Shown here piece after piece: positions 9,360 through 17,729 of a stretch of DNA of 64,000 nt. A program made the position numbers and the translations under genes. The notes beneath the pieces are model-generated. The model was not told where the DNA came from. It did no database searches and worked only from the letters and a program-made list of their open reading frames with translations. The first letter of the stretch is position 1. The number at the start of each line of letters is the position of its first letter. Location: the NCBI RefSeq assembly GCF_015627175.1, contig NZ_VTDQ01000010.1, positions 19,339-83,338 on the forward strand, given 5' to 3'. The DNA comes from Acinetobacter pollinis. GTDB lineage: Bacteria > Pseudomonadota > Gammaproteobacteria > Pseudomonadales > Moraxellaceae.

Positions 9360-9533
9360 GTTGCACTAAATTGTCAATCTTAAAATTGTGCTATGGCTAA
9401 AAAAATCTTTAGATATCATATATGTAAAAAATATATTGTATGTATAAAGTACGATTGAAAATAAATTTAAAATATTAAAAAACAATTACTTTCCTCTATG
9501 TTTATAAAATACTCCCTTTTTTTTCTATTAAAT

Positions 9534-9552
9534 GAGAATGGTTATTATTACA
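9534..9552 (+). promoter_or_regulatory. Fur-box-like site for the fbsB-K operon
   Basis: GAGAATGGTTATTATTACA matches about 13 of 19 consensus positions and lies 60 bp upstream of the fbsB ATG. The 293-bp AraC/fbsB gap is very AT-rich. I could not pick a convincing -35/-10 pair in it, nor an AraC operator. Confidence 0.52.
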
Positions 9553-9612
9553 ATTCGAGAAATTGGTGATCTCCCACCAAAATTATACCTTTAAATTTAG
9601 AAAGGACGTTTT

Positions 9613-10761
9613 ATGCAAAGCATCGATACAGAAAATGATGAGCTCTTTGACAATAAAACTGCTTGTTTTTTCACAAAAGAATATCATTTGGTCGCTAATG
9701 ATTTATTTGAAACGCTATCTTTACCAGCAAAAAATCTTGATCAATTACAGCAACAAATTACACAATCTTTTAATACGTTAAAGCACGAATCAGGGGCTAA
9801 GCCTATCCTGATTGGTGCAATTCCTTTTGATACCAGTCAACCATCATCTTTAAATATTTATCGTCAACATACAAAGAATACTGCACGGTTTGATACCGAA
9901 ATTGCAAAGCTGAAGCCTTTAGAAGTAAGAAATAAAAAACAGGTTGTTGAGTATAGTTACTTTACTAAAATGATTGAAACGGCACTAAATCATTTTTCAC
10001 AGCAACGTCTGGATAAAATTGTAATTTCTCAAGTAGCAGATTTTGAGTTATTAAATCAGAAAAAAGCAACAGATTTAGCAATGACACTCTCTGTTCAAAA
10101 TCCATTTGCATATAGTTTCGTTGTTCCTGTCGATCAGGGGCGTTATTTATTTGGTGCAAGCCCTGAGTTACTGCTTGCAAAAGAGAATTTAAATGTTCGT
10201 AGCAATCCTTTAGCGGGTTCTAGACCCCGTAGTGAAGATAAAGAAGTCAATGAGTGTTTAGAAGAAGAGCTTAGAAATTCAGATAAAGATTTATATGAAC
10301 ATAAAATTGTTGTCGACAGCATTTTAAAAAATTTGACACCGTGGTGTCATCAACTGAATTATTCAAAACAACCTGAAATTTTAAAAACACCAACCATGCT
10401 GCATTTATCTTCTGTTTTTCAAGGAACTTTGAAAAATAATCAGAATCAAAATGATGCACTTAGTATTGCCTTAGCACTTCACCCAACACCTGCTATATGT
10501 GGTTCACCAACGCATCTTGCAAAGGATTTTATCTTGGCGCATGAAGGTTACGACCGTGAATATTACGCAGGTCTTGTGGGGTGGATGGATGCTGAGGGAA
10601 ATGGTGAATGGGTAGTAACCATTCGCTGTGGTCTACTAAATAAAAGCAGTATCCGTTTATATGCAGGTGCAGGAATTGTTGCTGGTTCAGATGCAGACCT
10701 AGAGTGGAATGAAACTGAAGCGAAAATGCAAACAATGCTAAATACGCTAAGTGGCAATTAA
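9613..10761 (+). CDS. fbsB: Isochorismate synthase (EntC/DhbC type)
   Basis: Converts chorismate to isochorismate, the first committed step to 2,3-dihydroxybenzoate. The chorismate-binding core is clear: FGASPELLL, NPLAGSRPR, the HPTPAICGSP signature, DREYYAGLVGW and the C-terminal YAGAGIVAGSDADLEWNET with the metal-binding acidic residues. The length of 382 residues is normal. AAAGGA seven bases before the ATG supports the start. It is the first gene of a long plus-strand operon with small gaps or overlaps to fbsK. Confidence 0.93.
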   Translation: MQSIDTENDELFDNKTACFFTKEYHLVANDLFETLSLPAKNLDQLQQQITQSFNTLKHESGAKPILIGAIPFDTSQPSSLNIYRQHTKNTARFDTEIAKLKPLEVRNKKQVVEYSYFTKMIETALNHFSQQRLDKIVISQVADFELLNQKKATDLAMTLSVQNPFAYSFVVPVDQGRYLFGASPELLLAKENLNVRSNPLAGSRPRSEDKEVNECLEEELRNSDKDLYEHKIVVDSILKNLTPWCHQLNYSKQPEILKTPTMLHLSSVFQGTLKNNQNQNDALSIALALHPTPAICGSPTHLAKDFILAHEGYDREYYAGLVGWMDAEGNGEWVVTIRCGLLNKSSIRLYAGAGIVAGSDADLEWNETEAKMQTMLNTLSGN

Positions 10762-10779
10762 TATTTTAGGAAAATTATT

Positions 10780-11409
10780 ATGACGATTAAAAAAATTAGT
10801 AATTATCATCTTCCATTAAAACAAGACTATGCTGAAGCTAAAGTAAATTGGGTGGTAGATAAAAAGCGAGCAGCTTTATTAATACATGATATGCAAGATT
10901 ATTTTGTAGATTTTTATGGTCATGACTCCTCGTTAATTGAAATAGTCATTCATCATATTAGTCAGCTTAAAGCATGGTGTGTACAAAATGACATTCCCGT
11001 ATATTACACAGCACAGCCTGCTATACAAGATGAAAAAGATCGCGCGTTATTAAACGATATGTGGGGCGCAGGATTAACGGCATTTCCAGAAAAAGCAGAA
11101 ATTGTGAAAGCATTGGTACCAACCAAGCATGATGTTGTACTTACTAAATGGCGGTATAGTGCATATTTTAGATCTGATTTGAAACAAAGACTTGAAGAAC
11201 AAGGGCGTGACCAACTAATTATATGTGGTGTATATGCGCATATAGGTGTTTTACAAACTGCTGCCGAATCATTTATGCATGGTATACAACCATTTGTTGT
11301 TTCAGATGCAGTTGCCGACTTTAGCCTAAAAGATCATATTTTTGCTTTGGACTATGTTCAGCGCAATTTAGGCGTAGTGAATCAAGCTCATCAACTTATT
11401 CGTTCTTAA
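10780..11409 (+). CDS. fbsC: Isochorismatase, single-domain (lacks the aryl carrier domain)
   Basis: Hydrolyses isochorismate to 2,3-dihydro-2,3-dihydroxybenzoate and pyruvate. Conserved features are LLIHDMQDYF with the catalytic Asp37, a LTKWRYSAF-like segment with the catalytic Lys, and CGVYAHIG before the last helices. At 209 residues it ends where the hydrolase domain ends. The C-terminal aryl carrier domain found in EntB and DhbB is absent; that function is instead at the N-terminus of FbsE. It lies 18 bp after fbsB, with an AGGAAAA ribosome binding site. Confidence 0.93.
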   Translation: MTIKKISNYHLPLKQDYAEAKVNWVVDKKRAALLIHDMQDYFVDFYGHDSSLIEIVIHHISQLKAWCVQNDIPVYYTAQPAIQDEKDRALLNDMWGAGLTAFPEKAEIVKALVPTKHDVVLTKWRYSAYFRSDLKQRLEEQGRDQLIICGVYAHIGVLQTAAESFMHGIQPFVVSDAVADFSLKDHIFALDYVQRNLGVVNQAHQLIRS

Positions 11410-11425
11410 AAAGAGGACGAAGCAC

Positions 11426-12172
11426 ATGAAAAAACAAAAAACCGCATGGGTTACTGGTGTTAATCAGGGTATTGGTGCAGCAGTAATGCAGCAATTACAC
11501 GAAAGAAATATTCATGTAGTAGGGTTTGATCTTTCTACGGAACATGTTCCATCTATATATAAGTCACACGTTCATTGTTGTGATATTAGTGACGCATCAC
11601 AAGTCGACACACTTTGCCAGCGTTTATTAGAAGTTGAACCACCAGATTATTTTATTCATGTTGCAGGCGTGCTTTATCTTTCTGAACATGAAAATTTGTC
11701 TATTGATGATTGGTTAAAGACTTTTGCAGTAAATGTTTATGCACCATTTTATTTTCTTAGATTTTTAACACCTTATTTTAAGAAAAAAAGAGCTGGCTCA
11801 ATGGTTATGGTGTCATCTAATGCCGCTCATGTACCTAGAATAAATATGGCTGCTTATGGTGCTTCTAAAGCTGCACTAACGAGTTTTAGCAAAACGGTAG
11901 CATTAGAAATGGCTGAGTACGGTGTGCGTGTCAATATTGTTTCACCAGGGTCAACAGCTACACCGATGCAATATCAGCTTTGGAAAGATAGTTCAGGTGA
12001 AAAAGTAACAATTCAGGGCAATTTGAAAAATTATAAGGTTGGAATTCCATTAAAGAAAATTGCAAAACCAGAAGAAGTTGCAAACGCTATTTTATTTTTT
12101 ATAAGTGATCAGGCAACACATATTACGATGCACGATTTAGTCGTTGACGGTGGTGCAACCTTAGGTCAATAG
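11426..12172 (+). CDS. fbsD: 2,3-dihydro-2,3-dihydroxybenzoate dehydrogenase (EntA type)
   Basis: A short-chain dehydrogenase that uses NAD+ to aromatise dihydro-DHB to 2,3-dihydroxybenzoate. The cofactor loop TGVNQGIG (about residue 10), the active-site Ser in MVSSNAA and the YGASK catalytic Tyr-Lys pair are all present, followed by VNIVSPGSTATPM. The 248-residue length matches EntA. A GAGGA ribosome binding site precedes the ATG. It lies between fbsC and the first NRPS gene and completes the DHB branch. Confidence 0.93.
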   Translation: MKKQKTAWVTGVNQGIGAAVMQQLHERNIHVVGFDLSTEHVPSIYKSHVHCCDISDASQVDTLCQRLLEVEPPDYFIHVAGVLYLSEHENLSIDDWLKTFAVNVYAPFYFLRFLTPYFKKKRAGSMVMVSSNAAHVPRINMAAYGASKAALTSFSKTVALEMAEYGVRVNIVSPGSTATPMQYQLWKDSSGEKVTIQGNLKNYKVGIPLKKIAKPEEVANAILFFISDQATHITMHDLVVDGGATLGQ

Positions 12173-12192
12173 CCTAAGTAGTAGGTAAAATT

Positions 12193-14637
12193 ATGAAATT
12201 AGAGCACCAAATTGGAAAACATGTTCAACATGTGTTGGATCTTCCAGACAGTAAAATTTCTCCCCAAGATAATCTTATTGAATACGGGCTACATTCGCTA
12301 GCAATTATGCGTTTGGTAGATATTTTTGAAAAAGAATATGAGGCAAAATTATCTTATATTGATTTTGCTATGGCACCCTCTATTGAAGATTGGGTCAAAA
12401 TTATTGATGATACAAAAGAGAGTAAGACAAAAAAATTAATTGATTTTCCAACGCCTTATGTAAATTTATCAGAAATGCAGTATGCACATTGGGTAGGGCG
12501 ACAAGGCGAAAATGTATCTTCTCATTTGTATATTGAATTTGCAGGAAAATATTTAAATATAGAAAAGCTACAGCAAGCATATACACAGTTATTACAGTGT
12601 CATCCCATGTTAAGTGTATCAATTGCACAAGGTCAGCAATCTATTCAAAAGTTGACTGAAACGGGTATACGTATAAATGACTTAACAAAAGTTGATGAAA
12701 TAAAAGTTAGTGAGTTTCTAGCACAACAACGTCAAAACATGACACATCAAAAACTTGATATAGAGTCAGGTCAGGTTATTGATGTTCGAGTGACAGTTCT
12801 ACCTAATCAACATCATGTATTGCATATTGATACAGATATGTCAGCAATTGATCCACAGAGTTGCTTTATCTTAATTCAGCATTTATCTGATTTATATTCA
12901 GAAAATGAGAAAGATTTATTATTTATGAGTAATAAATCGAGTGTACCTTATTTTGAATATATTCAAGCAAAAGATACGCAGCGAGAACAACAAAAGAAAT
13001 ATGATGAAAAATGGTGGAAATCACGTTTAGAAAATATTTCAGACATTCCCGCATTACCTTATATTGCAGAAGGGTTAAGAGATCAGCCTAATTTATTTAC
13101 AAGAGAGGCATTTAGTTTTAATGCCTCCGATACGCAAGTTTTAGTAAATATTGCCTCTGAATACAACATATCAGTAGAGTTAATCTGTTTAACATTATTT
13201 GCAGAAACAGTTGCTTTGTGGTCATCTGAAAATCAATTTCGTTTGAATCTGCCATTTTTTTCTCGTGAGAAATACGGAACCTGTACTGACCAAGAAATAA
13301 GTCATATGGTTGGTGATTTTTCTAATATGTGCTTATTGGATATTCATGCAAAAGCAGGTGAAAAATTCTCGGAGAGTTTAAGTCGTATTAAACAAAATTT
13401 AGAAGAGGTGTATCTACATTCAACGTATACAGGAGTAGAGGTTTTACGTGATTTATCTAAATATCATCAACAATTAGAAACTGCACCGATTGTATTTACC
13501 TCAGGATTAAATTACGGCGAAATCATTTCAAATCAGGTACAAAAGCACTTTGGCCAACCTATTTGGTGTATTTCTCAAGGTTCTAAAGTTGATCTAGATG
13601 TGCAAGTTGCGTTAATCAATGAGAAATTAGTCATTAATTGGGATATTCGAAAGAACGCATTTCAGCAAAAAGTTATTCCTGAAATGTTTAAATACTATAT
13701 TTCAAGGATTCAGTCATTTATCTTAGATAAAGAGAAAATTCATTCAATTCCTGAGTATATATTACCTACACCTCACACGCTGTTAAATGAAGATGAATTA
13801 AATTTACCCTTCAAAGGTGAACACTACAGTGTAATTCATGGATTAGATACATGTTGTCCATGTTGGGTGATTGGATATTTGGGTATCCAAGTTTCAGAAG
13901 AAAATTTATATAAATTTGATCCATCAGATCTTATAAATATTCATGGCCAATATTGGTATAAGACAACACATCAAGCTTACTTTAACGATCAAAAAGATAT
14001 CTGTGTGGTTTCTGAACTTAACCCACAAATAAAGCGAAATGGCTACTGGTTAAACCCAAATGATATTGCAGAAAAAATTGCAGTACACCCAGCAATTCAA
14101 AAAGTAAAACTATTTCCTATTACGAAGGGTGAAAAAAATACACTTGTTGCATTGCTTGTATGTGCATTGGAGGAATCTCTAAGCTATACAAACCTTTTGT
14201 CTATTTATACAGCATGTCTAAATACACAGGCACTTCAACCTGAGCAGTCGTATATCGTTTCTGAAGATGAAATTGATCAAGTAAACACTGAAAACATAGA
14301 AGCTCTTTTAGCAAAAAAAATACCTATTGAGAGTCAAAAAGATATATCAGCTTTAGAAAAGGTTATTTATTTCATGATGTGTAGTGTTATTGGCATATCT
14401 ACTGAGCAAGAAGATGACATAAATATCGACTTTTTTGAATATGGTGGTGATTCATTATTAGCAACTCATTTAATTGCTGTGATCCAAAAATATTTCAAAG
14501 ATAGTGGTTTGACGATCGTTGATATTTTTTCTCAACGTACCGTATGTAATATCGCTCATATTATTGAAGAAAATTTACCAAATACTGCACACAAGATTGC
14601 AAGTGTATTTCTACAAGTAATGGAGGGGAAAAAATGA
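12193..14637 (+). CDS. fbsE: NRPS subunit: aryl carrier - cyclization - remnant A domain - peptidyl carrier
   Basis: An 814-residue NRPS protein. Residues 1-75 are an aryl carrier with the phosphopantetheine site Ser35 (GLHSL), which should accept DHB from FbsH. Residues about 95-520 are a condensation-like domain of the cyclization type: D215-x4-D220-x2-S223 replaces HHxxxDG, predicting oxazoline or thiazoline formation. About 200 residues follow that have no adenylation core motifs and look like a decayed A-domain tail. Residues about 720-800 are a carrier with YGGDSLLA (Ser754). The start follows fbsD closely. Its end overlaps fbsF by 4 bp (ATGA). The intact A domain must come from FbsF. 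Confidence 0.88.
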   Translation: MKLEHQIGKHVQHVLDLPDSKISPQDNLIEYGLHSLAIMRLVDIFEKEYEAKLSYIDFAMAPSIEDWVKIIDDTKESKTKKLIDFPTPYVNLSEMQYAHWVGRQGENVSSHLYIEFAGKYLNIEKLQQAYTQLLQCHPMLSVSIAQGQQSIQKLTETGIRINDLTKVDEIKVSEFLAQQRQNMTHQKLDIESGQVIDVRVTVLPNQHHVLHIDTDMSAIDPQSCFILIQHLSDLYSENEKDLLFMSNKSSVPYFEYIQAKDTQREQQKKYDEKWWKSRLENISDIPALPYIAEGLRDQPNLFTREAFSFNASDTQVLVNIASEYNISVELICLTLFAETVALWSSENQFRLNLPFFSREKYGTCTDQEISHMVGDFSNMCLLDIHAKAGEKFSESLSRIKQNLEEVYLHSTYTGVEVLRDLSKYHQQLETAPIVFTSGLNYGEIISNQVQKHFGQPIWCISQGSKVDLDVQVALINEKLVINWDIRKNAFQQKVIPEMFKYYISRIQSFILDKEKIHSIPEYILPTPHTLLNEDELNLPFKGEHYSVIHGLDTCCPCWVIGYLGIQVSEENLYKFDPSDLINIHGQYWYKTTHQAYFNDQKDICVVSELNPQIKRNGYWLNPNDIAEKIAVHPAIQKVKLFPITKGEKNTLVALLVCALEESLSYTNLLSIYTACLNTQALQPEQSYIVSEDEIDQVNTENIEALLAKKIPIESQKDISALEKVIYFMMCSVIGISTEQEDDINIDFFEYGGDSLLATHLIAVIQKYFKDSGLTIVDIFSQRTVCNIAHIIEENLPNTAHKIASVFLQVMEGKK

Positions 14638-17600
14638 GTAAACATATCCCTTTAACTGCAATGCAAAAAGCATATCTGCTTGGAAAATCAAAACAATTTC
14701 CATTAAGTCATTCATCTATGCATGATTTTAGAGAGTTTAGAGGTACGCTTAGCTATAAGGCATTTATTGAGTCTTTAACACGTTTAATTTCTTGCTTTTC
14801 AACACTTAGAACAAAAATTGATGAGAACTCTTTAACTCAAACAGTATTAGATAAGATTTCAATTAAAGATCACGTTGATTTCATTGATTTAAGTTTGCTG
14901 AATTCAATTGAAGCCAATAATAAACTAGATGTCATTCAGCATGAATATAAACATTATTTACATCAGCTAGGTACTCCACCATGGCGTATGGCATTTATAC
15001 AAATGCCTCAAGATGTGGAAGATAAAACAGTTATTTTTACAAGTTTTGACGGACTGATTATTGATGGATTTTCAATTTCTTTATGTTTAGAGCATTTGTT
15101 TAATCCTAAAATAGAGCCGTTGGAGATGGATAATGGTGAGATTACTCATTTAAAAACAGAAGTTAAAGAAGTCGATAAACAGTTTTGGCAGACTGAGTTA
15201 GGACACTTAACAGATATACCGCAATTTCGATGGGAAATACCTTTAGAAAAAATTGCAAACCCTAGATATTTACGTTCTAGTACATACGTTGAATATTATA
15301 TATGGCAAAAATTTTCAAAAATAGCGTCTCAGCAACGTATATTACCGAATGCATTATTGACGACGATCATTTTAGAAACTTTATCTAAGTGGAATGAAGA
15401 TCGTGAAGTTTTAGTTTCTATACCTATTTCTAATACTGCTATACAAGATACAGTTTCAAATCATTCATCTTTTGTTGTCTTATACTATAAGCATGAAGAG
15501 CGCCTTTTCTTAAATAGTCAAAATGTGCAGAAAAAAATAATGCAGGCGATGGCACATAGCTCATTTTCAGGTGTAGATATTTCAAAACAACTCATTCAAC
15601 AAACACAGGCTTCAATTGTTTTACCTATTGCGTTGACGAATGGCTTCGCTTGGAAGAAGCCTGTAGATCATCAAGAAATTCGTTATATTGCAGGACAAAC
15701 ACAGACACCACAATTGGCTTTAGATATTCGTTTAAGTTTTGCATCGAATAATGATTTAGTTATAGATCTAGACTATGTAGAACAAGCAATTTCAAAAAAC
15801 ACAGTGGATGAATTACGAAATGCTTTAAGAACGAGAATTATTGAGCTAACTGGTTTTGAAAGTTTAGAAAATGTTCAGGCTAAACCGCGTATTCTGCCGC
15901 CGTTAGAAATATCTGAGGTATCTCAGTTACCTATACCTTCTATAGAAAGTTATTTGGAACGTATTGAAAGAAACCTATTTACTTCTTCATTACATAAAAC
16001 AGCATTGGTTTATAACGGCAAAAATATTTCTTATGAGGAATTGGCAAATAATATCTTAAAAATTCGTCAGGCCTTTGAAACACTAGGTTTAAAAGAAAAA
16101 CAAGTCGTTGCCATTTGTTTATCTAAATGCCCTGAACATATTTATGTGATGCTTGCATGTGCACTTTCTAACATTATTTGGCTACCTGTAGACATGGATT
16201 CTCCAGAAGTACGCCGTAAATATATTTTAGAAAATAGCAGAGTTGATTTAGTGGTGGGGGAGCAACCATTTGAAAATCTACCATTTTTAAATATTCATGA
16301 TGCTTTAGAGTTGCAACATAGTGGTTCTTATCCTCATTGGACGTATTTAAATGATAATTCTCCAGCTTATTATTTATATACTTCAGGAAGTACAGGCATA
16401 CCCAAATGTGTCGTACTGAACAATTTAGCTACATCGAATACGATTCAACAATCTATTGATTTGTGGGCTATTGATTCTAAAGACGTCCATTTGGCTGCAA
16501 CACCATTTCATCATGACATGTCATTGTTCGATATATTTGTACCTTTGTCTGTTGGTGGAACTTTAATTATTCCTACTTTAGAACAAGCAAAAAGTGCCAT
16601 TGATTGGGGAGTATTAATTGAACAATATTGTGTAAGTATCTGGTGTACTGTTCCTGCAATGGCAGACATGCTTTTGACAGCAACCGAGCCACATCAATTA
16701 AAAAGTTTACGTTTAATTAGTCAAGGGGGTGACTATGTTAAACCTTCTGTCATTCAAAAATTTAGACAAATATTGCCGACAGCGAGGCTAATTTCGATTG
16801 GTGGGCCAACGGAAACAACAATCTTAAGCATATGGCATGATATTACTCTAGAGGATCAAAATATTATTCCGTACGGTAAACCGATTGCTCACAATACTTA
16901 CTATATTTTAAATCATAAAGGTGAACCTTGTCCTATTGGTGTTGTAGGACAGATGTATATGACAGGGGTAAATCTTTCAAATGGCTATTTATTAAATGGA
17001 GAACTTAAACAACAAGATTTTTGCCAACTTAATACAGAAGATGGTGAGTTTAAACGTGCATATCGTACGAGCGATCGTGGTTACGTAAATAAAGAGGGTG
17101 TCATTATTTTTGCAGGTCGTAATGACGGTTATTTAAAGATACGCGGGGTACGTATCGCTGCATCCGAAGTTGAAAATGCGTTGATGAAGCATACAAAAAT
17201 TAAAGATTGTGTGGTAATGACGTGTACTAATCCAATGTTTGATGGTAATGAATTGGTTGCAGTTTATCAGTGTACTGATGTTGAAATACATGAAGCCAAT
17301 ACACTTCAATTGAGATCTTTTTTATTAAAAGCTGTACCTAACTCCCATGTGCCGACGCGTTGGTTATGCCTTACTGAGTTTCCTATCACTCGCAATGGTA
17401 AGGTCGATCGGAAAGAGCTACAAAGAATAGCGCAAGAGACCATATATAAGAAATACGTGCAAGATGAACCAACTAAAGATCATCAGCTCCATGAAGTGAT
17501 TACTTTAATTGAGAGTGTAATTAAAAAGCCAATAGCAATGGATGAGCAAATTTTATCTGTAGGTTTAACGCCACAGTATATCAATCAAGTGGCAAAGCGT

Positions 17601-17708
17601 TGTACATCGCATTTTAACTGTTTTATCGACTATTACACTTTAGCGAAATCCAACACTGTAAATGAGGTTGTCACTTCTATTCGTCATCAACTTAAGTTAA
17701 ACCACTAA
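14634..17708 (+). CDS. fbsF: NRPS subunit: cyclization - adenylation - degenerate carrier-like tail
   Basis: A 1024-residue NRPS protein. Residues about 1-430 are a second cyclization-type domain with D139-x4-D144-x2-S147. Residues about 440-920 are a full adenylation domain: YTSGSTGIPK (A3, near 582), FDIFVPLSVGG (A4), GGPTETT (A5), YRTSDRG (A7), KIRGVRI (A8) and NGKVDRKEL (A10 with the catalytic Lys). Serine as substrate is inferred from fimsbactin chemistry, not read from the pocket. The last ~90 residues resemble a carrier protein, but the active-site serine position reads VGLTPQ, with Pro980 in place of Ser. A GGAGGGG ribosome binding site precedes the coupled ATG. Confidence 0.88.
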   Translation: MSKHIPLTAMQKAYLLGKSKQFPLSHSSMHDFREFRGTLSYKAFIESLTRLISCFSTLRTKIDENSLTQTVLDKISIKDHVDFIDLSLLNSIEANNKLDVIQHEYKHYLHQLGTPPWRMAFIQMPQDVEDKTVIFTSFDGLIIDGFSISLCLEHLFNPKIEPLEMDNGEITHLKTEVKEVDKQFWQTELGHLTDIPQFRWEIPLEKIANPRYLRSSTYVEYYIWQKFSKIASQQRILPNALLTTIILETLSKWNEDREVLVSIPISNTAIQDTVSNHSSFVVLYYKHEERLFLNSQNVQKKIMQAMAHSSFSGVDISKQLIQQTQASIVLPIALTNGFAWKKPVDHQEIRYIAGQTQTPQLALDIRLSFASNNDLVIDLDYVEQAISKNTVDELRNALRTRIIELTGFESLENVQAKPRILPPLEISEVSQLPIPSIESYLERIERNLFTSSLHKTALVYNGKNISYEELANNILKIRQAFETLGLKEKQVVAICLSKCPEHIYVMLACALSNIIWLPVDMDSPEVRRKYILENSRVDLVVGEQPFENLPFLNIHDALELQHSGSYPHWTYLNDNSPAYYLYTSGSTGIPKCVVLNNLATSNTIQQSIDLWAIDSKDVHLAATPFHHDMSLFDIFVPLSVGGTLIIPTLEQAKSAIDWGVLIEQYCVSIWCTVPAMADMLLTATEPHQLKSLRLISQGGDYVKPSVIQKFRQILPTARLISIGGPTETTILSIWHDITLEDQNIIPYGKPIAHNTYYILNHKGEPCPIGVVGQMYMTGVNLSNGYLLNGELKQQDFCQLNTEDGEFKRAYRTSDRGYVNKEGVIIFAGRNDGYLKIRGVRIAASEVENALMKHTKIKDCVVMTCTNPMFDGNELVAVYQCTDVEIHEANTLQLRSFLLKAVPNSHVPTRWLCLTEFPITRNGKVDRKELQRIAQETIYKKYVQDEPTKDHQLHEVITLIESVIKKPIAMDEQILSVGLTPQYINQVAKRCTSHFNCFIDYYTLAKSNTVNEVVTSIRHQLKLNH

Positions 17709-17729
17709 AATTTTTAAGGTATGAATATT

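Noticed and set aside
9563..9781. Small plus-strand frame overlapping the start of fbsB
   Set aside because: It overlaps fbsB in another frame, has no ribosome binding site and a composition unlike its neighbours.
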